A stretch of DNA of 5,519 nt from Planctomycetaceae bacterium (GTDB lineage Bacteria; Planctomycetota; Planctomycetia; Pirellulales; Thermoguttaceae): assembly GCA_031266315.1 (NCBI GenBank), contig JAISBG010000301.1:1-5519 (forward strand), in the 5' to 3' direction. How positions within the stretch are numbered: position 1 is the stretch's first letter; each line of letters begins with the position of its first letter. The notes under the pieces were generated by a model, which was not told the origin of the DNA, ran no database searches, and saw only the letters and a list, made by a program, of their open reading frames with translations. Below are positions 1 through 4,931 of the stretch, one piece after another. Both the position numbers and the translations under genes were made by a program.

Positions 1-2155
1 CGGTTGCGGTGGACATAATCAATTCATCACCGGGTGCGACAACCGTTACATCAATCAATTCATCGCCTTCACGCAGTTTAATTGCAATCAGCCCGCCTTT
101 GAGCGGACGACCAAACGCGGAAAGAGCAGTTTTTTTCACAAGTCCGTTTTTTGTTGCTAAAACAAGATAATGATCCGGTACGTTAAAATCTTTAACCGCC
201 CGACAATCCGCAATCTGTTCACCGGCAGCAAGATTCAACAAATTAACAATCGCTCTGCCTTTCGATGTCGGCGGAAGTTCCGGCAAACCGTAAACTTTAT
301 GCCAATAAACTTTACCGAAATTCGTAAAGAACAATAAATAATTGTGTGTTGTTGTAACAAAAAGATGTTGAATCGGGTCTTCTTCCGCAACTTTGGCTCC
401 AATCCTTCCCTTGCCGCCGCGTTTTTGCGCACGATAAATAGAAACCGGTGTCCGTTTGATATAGCCGCTTTGTGTAATGGAAACAACCATTGTTTCTTCT
501 TCAATCAAATCCTCAATATCAATATCAATTGCTTCATCGCCGGAAATTTCGGTACGGCGTTTGTCTCCGTGTTTTGCCTTGATTTGTTGCAAATCGTCCC
601 GAATCATATCCCGAATCAGGTTTTCGTCGGCAAGAATTTTCAGATACTCCGCAATTTCCAATAAAAGGTTACGGTATTCTTCACCGAGTTTTTCCTGTTC
701 CAGATTGACGAGATGTCCAAGCGTCATACGAAGTATCGCGTCGGCTTGAACCGGAGTTAAGGTATAAGTTTCGCGAATACCGCGTTCAATCCGAAATTCG
801 GCAAACCCTACTCCCAACACCCGCTCCAACATTGCCGACGGACATTCGATCAACATGAGTCGTTGTTTCGCTTCAGCCTGTGTTGCGGAAGTCCGAATTG
901 TTCGGATTACTTCGTCGATATTGGCATGAGCAATCACCAATCCTTCAACCGTGTGTTTTCGTTTTCGGGCTTTTGCCAACAAAAATTGTGTACGGCGGCG
1001 AATTACGGTGATGCGATGCCGGATAAATTCTTCGACCAATTCTTTGAACGTGAAAATTCGCGGTTTGCCATCGACAAGAGCCAGAAGAATAATCGAAAAA
1101 GAATCCTGTAACGGCGTGAACTGATAAAGTTGATTCAACACCACATCGGGGTCGGCATCTTTTTTGACATCAACAATAAGCCGAACCGGTTCTTTCAGAT
1201 CAGATTCGTTGTGAACGGCGGTGATACCGGTAATTTTTCCTTCTTTCGCAACCAATTCGATTTTCTTTTCGACATCATCTCTTGCCTGTTGATAGGGAAG
1301 TTCGGTAATAATAATCCGTGTTTTTTTATTGGTTTCTTCAATTCGGGCTTTTGCCCGAACAATAACTGTTCCTCGTCCGGTCAGATAACCCTGATGAATT
1401 CCGCGTCGACCGCAAATCACACCGCCGGTTGGAAAATCAGGACCGGGACAAATATTGAGCAGTTCCAACGGCGAAATACCCGGATTGTCCAACACGGCTA
1501 AAATTGCGTCACAAACTTCGTTAATATTATGAGTTGGAATACTTGTTGCCATTCCGACGGCAATTCCGTTTGAACCGTTTACCAAAAGGTTTGGAAATTT
1601 CGACGGCAACACGGTTGGTTCCATACGTTGTTCGTCGTAAGTCGGGATAAAATCAACGGTATCAAGTTCGAGGTCATCGAGCATTAACCCCGCAGCCGGA
1701 GCCAATCGGGCTTCGGTATAACGCATGGCGGCGGGCGGCATGCCTGAAATGGAGCCAAAATTACCTTGTTTATCGATCAGAACTTTGCGGACATTCCATT
1801 CCTGAGCCATACGAACAAGTGTCGGGTAAATAACCACATCACCGTGTGGGTGATAATTACCCATTGTTTCACCGCAAATTTTGGCGCATTTTGTTCGGCT
1901 GGCTCCCGGCGAAAGATTTAAATCGTTCATTGCAACGAGAATGCGTCGTTGTGACGGTTTGAGACCGTCCCGAACATCCGGCAATGCCCGACTGACAATC
2001 ACGCTCATAGCGTAAGTCAGATAACTGTTTTTCATCTCATCAGCGATGGAGAGTTGCAACAGCCGTGTACCGCTATTATTTCCGTCGGGGTTGGTATTGG
2101 GATTGGAATCGGGAATTTCAGAAGATCCTTCAAACGGGGGATTCGTATCAGACAT
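1..2155 (-). CDS. gyrA: DNA gyrase subunit A, C-terminus cut by window edge
   Basis: This is the breakage-reunion subunit of DNA gyrase, the type IIA topoisomerase that with GyrB introduces negative supercoils using ATP. The minus frame is open from ATG at 2155-2153 to base 1, giving 718 codons with no stop. Visible landmarks are [20 protein letters not shown] (residues 48-67), YHPHGD (101-106), the catalytic tyrosine Y146 after R145 in [10 protein letters not shown] (E. coli R121/Y122, offset 24), the DNA-bending isoleucine I198 (E. coli I174), a charged coiled-coil region around 385-510, and the GyrA box QKRGGKG (577-583), which marks gyrase rather than topoisomerase IV. About 100-200 C-terminal residues of the wrapping domain probably lie outside the window. 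The start is the first ATG after an in-frame stop at 2200-2198. It adds about 20 Asn/Pro/Ser-rich residues compared with E. coli. No clear Shine-Dalgarno precedes it. The quinolone-contact positions are Val107 and Pro111. Confidence 0.97.
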   Translation of the reverse strand, partial: MSDTNPPFEGSSEIPDSNPNTNPDGNNSGTRLLQLSIADEMKNSYLTYAMSVIVSRALPDVRDGLKPSQRRILVAMNDLNLSPGASRTKCAKICGETMGNYHPHGDVVIYPTLVRMAQEWNVRKVLIDKQGNFGSISGMPPAAMRYTEARLAPAAGLMLDDLELDTVDFIPTYDEQRMEPTVLPSKFPNLLVNGSNGIAVGMATSIPTHNINEVCDAILAVLDNPGISPLELLNICPGPDFPTGGVICGRRGIHQGYLTGRGTVIVRAKARIEETNKKTRIIITELPYQQARDDVEKKIELVAKEGKITGITAVHNESDLKEPVRLIVDVKKDADPDVVLNQLYQFTPLQDSFSIILLALVDGKPRIFTFKELVEEFIRHRITVIRRRTQFLLAKARKRKHTVEGLVIAHANIDEVIRTIRTSATQAEAKQRLMLIECPSAMLERVLGVGFAEFRIERGIRETYTLTPVQADAILRMTLGHLVNLEQEKLGEEYRNLLLEIAEYLKILADENLIRDMIRDDLQQIKAKHGDKRRTEISGDEAIDIDIEDLIEEETMVVSITQSGYIKRTPVSIYRAQKRGGKGRIGAKVAEEDPIQHLFVTTTHNYLLFFTNFGKVYWHKVYGLPELPPTSKGRAIVNLLNLAAGEQIADCRAVKDFNVPDHYLVLATKNGLVKKTALSAFGRPLKGGLIAIKLREGDELIDVTVVAPGDELIMSTAT

Positions 2156-2244
2156 TGAATTTGTATTTGTAGGCGTAAATATTTTTAAGAAAAGGACTTA
2201 ATATTTTCCTTCCGGCGATTTCAAATCATCAAATCGTGGCGTTC

Positions 2245-2272
2245 ATTATATCGAAATGAGGCGTTTTTACAA
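2245..2272 (-). promoter_or_regulatory. Probable gyrA promoter (sigma-70-like)
   Basis: On the minus strand a perfect -10 hexamer TATAAT (2250-2245) follows a -35-like TTGTAA (2272-2267, four of six consensus positions) with a 16-bp spacer. Transcription would begin near 2238, giving an untranslated leader of about 82 nt before the gyrA ATG. It is the best promoter match seen between pckA and gyrA and suggests gyrA is transcribed independently. The call is from sequence only. Confidence 0.5.
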
Positions 2273-2310
2273 CGGGGGACAGAACAAACATCTAGCAACT
2301 TCTAAAAACC

Positions 2311-2393
2311 TATTTTTTGACAAGATTTACAGAATTTAAATGATAAAAAATCAAATAAAATCCAGTAAGTCGTGTCTATCTTGTCAAAAAATA
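2311..2393. repeat. 16-bp perfect inverted repeat with 51-nt loop
   Basis: TATTTTTTGACAAGAT (2311-2326) and its exact reverse complement ATCTTGTCAAAAAATA (2378-2393) enclose 51 AT-rich bases that contain TTTACAGAATTTAA and AATCCAGTAAG. This resembles a dispersed intergenic repeat I recall from many environmental bacteria, in which GACAGGATTTACAGGATT faces its own complement. That family assignment is from memory. As RNA it could form a long AT-rich hairpin. Confidence 0.6.
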
Positions 2394-2432
2394 ATCTTTG
2401 GGCTTCTCTAAAAATACATTTTTAATTTTTAC

Positions 2433-2457
2433 CACAGAGAGCACAGAGGACACAGAG
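2433..2457 (+). repeat. Short tandem repeat, three CACAGAG units at 9-bp period
   Basis: CACAGAG occurs at 2433-2439, 2442-2448 and 2451-2457, each separated by two variable bases. Read as protein it gives the TTESTEDTE type of string often seen in spurious predicted peptides. I recall this repeat as a common intergenic motif in environmental bacterial genomes. No function is known to me. Confidence 0.7.
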
Positions 2458-2470
2458 ATAAATTTTTCTG

Positions 2471-2490
2471 ATTTTACCGGATTAGGTATT
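2471..2490 (+). repeat. 20-bp word shared with the ankyrin upstream region, copy 1
   Basis: ATTTTACCGGATTAGGTATT here is exactly the reverse complement of 4898-4917, and the identity stops at both ends. Read toward gyrA on the minus strand, it has the same orientation relative to its downstream gene as the other copy has to the ankyrin gene, but it lies 316 nt upstream of gyrA. It could be a dispersed repeat or a protein-binding site. Confidence 0.55.
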
Positions 2491-2525
2491 TCCCACCGGA
2501 ATCGTCAAATTGGTAATCATAAGTG

Positions 2526-2667
2526 TAGGTGGGCGACCTTTTGCTATTTGCTAAAAGGTCGCGTCGGCGTACTCGCCGACAGTGAATTAGATGAACGACG
2601 GCAAATGGTGTTGCTTTCCGTGTTGGAGTCAATGCAAACTCCGCCCAGCGGGCGAATTGCCCACCTA
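2526..2667 (+). repeat. Multi-hairpin dispersed element, copy 1
   Basis: This 142-bp element is bounded by the 9-bp inverted ends TAGGTGGGC (2526-2534) and GCCCACCTA (2659-2667). Inside are consecutive hairpins: GCGACCTTTT/AAAAGGTCGC (2533-2542 with 2553-2562, 10-nt loop), GTCGGCG/CGCCGAC (2563-2569 with 2574-2580, loop TACT), GCAA/TTGC (2601-2604 with 2611-2614), GGAGT/ACTCC (2625-2629 with 2638-2642), and CGCCC/GGGCG (2642-2646 with 2650-2654, loop AGC). The second copy is at 4701-4844. It has no protein-coding signal. It could be a REP- or MITE-like mobile repeat, or a structured RNA. Confidence 0.75.
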
Positions 2668-2738
2668 ATACGGTAGAATCAGAAATTTTGTATGTCCTGT
2701 CAAAAAATAAGTTTTTGGAAGTTACTTATTAACTATAA

Positions 2739-4331
2739 CTATTCACTAAATTTCAGAGGTCCGGCGTTGATGATTGCGGTTGAAGAATCCGCTTCGTATT
2801 TCGTGAAATTTTTCTTGAACAATCCGGCAAGGTGCATTGCTAATTGATCGTATTCGGTTTTATTTTTCCAAGCGTTTCTTGGGTTCAAAATTTCATTCGG
2901 TACATCTGGACACGATGTCGGCATCGCAAGACCGAAAACCGGATCGATTTCTTTTTTCTGTTGCGCAAGTTCACCGCTGTGAATCCCGTCAATAATCGCT
3001 CTGGTATGTTTGATTGACAGACGTTTGCCGACACCGTACTTTCCGCCGCTCCAACCGGTGTTGATGAGCCATGCTTTTGAGCCGTATTTTTTCATGTTGG
3101 CGGCGAGTAATTCGGCATACTTTGCCGGATGCCAAACGAGAAACGCCGCACCAAAACAAGCCGAAAAAGTCGCTTCCGGTTCCGTAACACCCACCTCAGT
3201 TCCCGCAACTTTTGCCGTGTAACCGCTGATAAAATGATACATTGCCTGTTCCGGTGTTAGTTCGCTCACCGGCGGTAACACCCCAAACGCATCACAAGAC
3301 AAAAACACAATATTTTTCGGATGTCCGCCAACACACGGCATTTTGATATTGTCGATAAATTCTATCGGGTAGGAAGCACGAGTATTTTCCGTAATACTTT
3401 CATCGGCAAAGTCAACAACACGTGTTTCCTGATCAAAAACCACATTTTCCAAAACAGTTCCAAATCGAATAGCGTTAAAAATTTCCGGTTCGCTTTCCGG
3501 CGCAAGGTTAATGCATTTTGCATAACAACCGCCTTCAATATTGACAATTCCTTCGTTTGTCCAAAAATGTTCGTCGTCCCCAATCAAGCGGCGATGTGGT
3601 TCTGTTGAAAGGGTTGTTTTGCCGGTTCCCGAAAGACCGAAAAAAACGGACACATCACCGTTTTTACCTTCATTGGCGGAACAGTGCATTGAGACGATGC
3701 CTTTTTTCGGCATGAGATAGTTCATAATGGTGAACACACCTTTTTTCATTTCTCCGGCGTACTGTGTTCCGAGAATCACGAACTCGCCCTGCTCAAACGA
3801 CAACGCAACACAAGTTTCACTGCCAACCGATTTTTGCTTTGGATTGGCGGGAAATTGACCGGCGTTGTAGATGACAAAATCCGGCACACCGAAATTGGAT
3901 AATTCTTCCTTTGTTGGTCGAATCAACATATTTGCCATAAACAGTGCGTGGTAGGCTCGACAACAAATTACGCGGATTTTAAGCCGATATTTTGGATCCC
4001 AACCGGCGTAACCGTCCACAACATAAATTACTTCCCGTGTAGTCAAATAATCAATAGCGTGGTTTTTTTTCTCCTCGAAATCATCTGGAGTCATTGGAAT
4101 ATTGACGTCACCCCACCAGATGTCCGAATTACTGGGTTTGTCTTTGACAATACGTTTATCTTTCGGACTTCGTCCGGTTTTTCTGCCGGAACTATTGATC
4201 AATGCCCCTGTTGAAGCCAACGCGGCTCCATCTCTTAAAAAGGCTTCTTCGCAAAGTATGGCGGGCGAAGCGTTGCGAAAAACATTTGCAACACAGATTC
4301 CATAAGAATTTAGGTCAAATTCCGAATACAT
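2739..4331 (-). CDS. pckA: Phosphoenolpyruvate carboxykinase (ATP-dependent), complete
   Basis: This cytosolic enzyme converts oxaloacetate and ATP to phosphoenolpyruvate, CO2 and ADP, the committed step of gluconeogenesis from C4 acids. In some anaerobes it runs in the carboxylating direction. The 530 residues are full length for the ATP-dependent family. Visible motifs are TGRSPKDK with substrate-binding R54 (E. coli R65), EMKKGVFTIMNY with K196/K197 (E. coli K212/K213), SMHCSAN with metal ligand H216 (E. coli H232), the P-loop GLSGTGKTT (232-240, K238), the Mg-binding motif LIGDDEH with D252/D253 (249-255), NTR with R318 (E. coli R333), and TAKVAGTE (372-379). No key residue is missing. 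ATG at 4331-4329 is preceded by a strong Shine-Dalgarno and the gene ends with TAG at 2741-2739. It has 600 bp of divergent upstream DNA and is probably monocistronic. The GTP-dependent enzyme is a different family and is excluded by these motifs. Confidence 0.98.
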   Translation of the reverse strand: MYSEFDLNSYGICVANVFRNASPAILCEEAFLRDGAALASTGALINSSGRKTGRSPKDKRIVKDKPSNSDIWWGDVNIPMTPDDFEEKKNHAIDYLTTREVIYVVDGYAGWDPKYRLKIRVICCRAYHALFMANMLIRPTKEELSNFGVPDFVIYNAGQFPANPKQKSVGSETCVALSFEQGEFVILGTQYAGEMKKGVFTIMNYLMPKKGIVSMHCSANEGKNGDVSVFFGLSGTGKTTLSTEPHRRLIGDDEHFWTNEGIVNIEGGCYAKCINLAPESEPEIFNAIRFGTVLENVVFDQETRVVDFADESITENTRASYPIEFIDNIKMPCVGGHPKNIVFLSCDAFGVLPPVSELTPEQAMYHFISGYTAKVAGTEVGVTEPEATFSACFGAAFLVWHPAKYAELLAANMKKYGSKAWLINTGWSGGKYGVGKRLSIKHTRAIIDGIHSGELAQQKKEIDPVFGLAMPTSCPDVPNEILNPRNAWKNKTEYDQLAMHLAGLFKKNFTKYEADSSTAIINAGPLKFSE

Positions 4332-4338
4332 TGATTAT

Positions 4339-4347
4339 TCCTTTCCT
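4339..4347 (-). promoter_or_regulatory. Ribosome binding site of pckA
   Basis: On the minus strand AGGAAAGGA lies just upstream of the pckA ATG. Its proximal AGGA is 7 nt from the start codon. This fixes the start at 4331 and contrasts with gyrA, which has no recognisable site. Confidence 0.75.
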
Positions 4348-4442
4348 GAAAAGTAATACAAATGAGGGAGTAAGATAAATATAGGGTGTAAGAGGTACCG
4401 AAAGCAAAAAAATTCTTGATCAATCACCATAACGCAAACTCA

Positions 4443-4471
4443 ATTGTACCATACTATTGCGTAAAATACAA
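4443..4471 (-). promoter_or_regulatory. Candidate proximal pckA promoter
   Basis: On the minus strand TACAAT (4448-4443) is preceded by TGG, forming an extended -10. A weak -35-like TTGTAT (4471-4466) lies 17 bp upstream. The start site would be near 4436 and the leader about 105 nt. It is one of two candidates for pckA. Confidence 0.4.
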
Positions 4472-4515
4472 AACTCTTGCCTTACCGTTGGATACTCCAA
4501 AAACAAACGTGTGGT

Positions 4516-4524
4516 ATTATATCA
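4516..4524 (-). promoter_or_regulatory. Candidate distal pckA promoter (extended -10)
   Basis: On the minus strand TGATATAAT (4524-4516) is a perfect extended -10 motif. No good -35 is seen at the usual distance, which an extended -10 can tolerate. The leader to pckA would be about 178 nt. This could be an alternative to, or act together with, the promoter at 4443-4471. Confidence 0.35.
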
Positions 4525-4582
4525 GTAAAAACTGTAAAAAATAGGGGGGCAAAAGAAAAACTTGCAATCCTACTGCTTGCTC

Positions 4583-4610
4583 TTGACTTCAATTGATTTT
4601 TATGTACGAT
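4583..4610 (+). promoter_or_regulatory. Candidate plus-strand promoter toward the ankyrin gene
   Basis: TTGACT (4583-4588, five of six consensus) and TACGAT (4605-4610, four of six) are separated by 16 bp. A transcript starting near 4617 would run through the multi-hairpin element before reaching the ankyrin start at 4932, giving a structured leader of about 315 nt. It could also serve only a non-coding transcript. Confidence 0.35.
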
Positions 4611-4627
4611 ATGTTGTAAATATTTTT

Positions 4628-4680
4628 GTTCCTAATCAAGAGAGCGGTTTTCACAAACCGGAAAAAGAACGTTCCTAATC
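4628..4680 (+). repeat. 10-bp direct repeats flanking a small hairpin
   Basis: GTTCCTAATC occurs at 4628-4637 and 4671-4680. Between them is a 6-bp hairpin CGGTTT/AAACCG (4645-4650 with 4655-4660, loop TCAC). No T-run follows on either strand, so a terminator is unlikely. The direct repeats could be a local duplication, a target-site duplication or paired protein-binding sites. Confidence 0.45.
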
Positions 4681-4700
4681 GAAAAAAGGTTGACAATCAT

Positions 4701-4844
4701 TAGGTGGGCAACCGTTCGCTGAACGGTTGCGTCGGCGATAGCCGACTGTGAACCCGATTAACGACGGCAAACCGTGTTGCCAACCGTTTTGGAGTCAAGT
4801 AAAACTCAACCGGCGCGACCGCCCAGCGGGCGGATCGCCCACCT
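4701..4844 (+). repeat. Multi-hairpin dispersed element, copy 2
   Basis: This is the second copy of the element at 2526-2667, in the same orientation. Its ends are TAGGTGGGC (4701-4709) and GCCCACCT (4837-4844). Hairpins in order: GCAACCGTTC/GAACGGTTGC (4708-4717 with 4721-4730, loop GCT), GTCGGC/GCCGAC (4731-4736 with 4741-4746, loop GATA), GGCAA/TTGCC (4766-4770 with 4777-4781), GAGT/ACTC (4792-4795 with 4804-4807), and CCGCCC/GGGCGG (4819-4824 with 4828-4833, loop AGC). The last stem can extend by GCGA/TCGC across one bulged A. The first stem differs from copy 1 at three pairs, all compensated. It lies between the candidate plus-strand promoter and the ankyrin gene. Confidence 0.75.
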
Positions 4845-4847
4845 CTT

Positions 4848-4872
4848 TTCGTGATTTTTCGTGTGTTTCGTG
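4848..4872 (+). repeat. Short repeat, three TTCGTG units
   Basis: TTCGTG occurs at 4848-4853, 4858-4863 and 4867-4872, with a period of 9-10 bp. It starts four bases after the multi-hairpin element. I recall TTTCGTGTGTTTCGTG as another widespread intergenic repeat of environmental bacteria. No function is known to me. Confidence 0.6.
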
Positions 4873-4897
4873 TTTAAAACGAACTTTTCAAGGCCTG

Positions 4898-4917
4898 AAT
4901 ACCTAATCCGGTAAAAT
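4898..4917 (-). repeat. 20-bp word shared with the gyrA upstream region, copy 2
   Basis: AATACCTAATCCGGTAAAAT is the exact reverse complement of 2471-2490. Here it ends 14 nt before the ankyrin ATG, so it would lie within the translation-initiation region of that mRNA. It could be a dispersed repeat that landed there or a regulatory site. Confidence 0.55.
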
Positions 4918-4931
4918 GAGAGACATTCATT

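Larger units (their letters stand above)
2294..2726. repeat. 433-bp block bounded by 31-bp imperfect inverted repeats
   Basis: The left arm (2294-2324), read on the minus strand, matches the right arm (2696-2726, plus strand) at 27 of 31 positions. Both contain TGTCAAAAAATA followed by GTTTTT and GAAGTT. A third, partial copy in the right-arm orientation starts at 2380. The block encodes no transposase or other protein. It could be a non-autonomous mobile element, a remnant into which other repeats were inserted, or convergent copies of one dispersed repeat. No clear target-site duplication was recognised outside the arms. Confidence 0.5.
2156..2738. other. Non-coding region between pckA and gyrA, rich in repeats
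   Basis: This 583-bp stretch has no credible gene. From gyrA outward it holds an 82-nt probable gyrA leader, a sigma-70-like promoter (2245-2272), and a block bounded by 31-bp imperfect inverted repeats (2294-2324 and 2696-2726). Inside that block lie a 16-bp perfect inverted repeat, a three-unit CACAGAG repeat, a 20-bp word shared with the other intergenic region, and the first copy of a multi-hairpin element. A 92-codon plus-strand open frame (2398-2676) runs through all of these repeats and looks fortuitous. Confidence 0.8.
4332..4931. other. Divergent intergenic region between pckA and the ankyrin gene
   Basis: This 600-bp non-coding stretch drives genes in both directions. The pckA half (4332-4550) is AT-rich and holds a Shine-Dalgarno and two candidate minus-strand promoters. 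The ankyrin half holds a candidate plus-strand promoter (4583-4610), a small hairpin between 10-bp direct repeats (4628-4680), the second multi-hairpin element (4701-4844), a TTCGTG repeat (4848-4872) and the second 20-bp shared word (4898-4917). No credible open reading frame is present. Confidence 0.8.

Noticed and set aside
344..1501. Several plus-strand open frames of 80-120 codons opposite gyrA
   Set aside because: All lie inside the conserved gyrA reading frame on the other strand and show no family features.
2526..2667. CRISPR array or integron attC site
   Set aside because: There are only two copies 2.2 kb apart with no regular repeat-spacer pattern, and no integrase, cas gene or recognisable attC core was seen.
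2398..2676. 92-codon plus-strand open frame that might be a small protein
   Set aside because: It runs through the CACAGAG repeat, the 20-bp word and the multi-hairpin element, has no ribosome binding site, and copy 2 of the element has length differences that would break the frame.
2720..2734. Hairpin AGTTA/TAACT just after the pckA stop as an intrinsic terminator
   Set aside because: The stem is only 5 bp and AT-only apart from one pair, and the T-run on the minus strand begins well beyond it, so it is too weak to call.
4645..4660. Rho-independent terminator at CGGTTT/AAACCG
   Set aside because: No run of T follows the stem on either strand.
4690..4695. Perfect -35 hexamer TTGACA just before multi-hairpin copy 2
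   Set aside because: No -10-like sequence occurs 15-19 bp downstream, where the GC-rich first hairpin lies. It may be a promoter interrupted by the element, but that cannot be supported.
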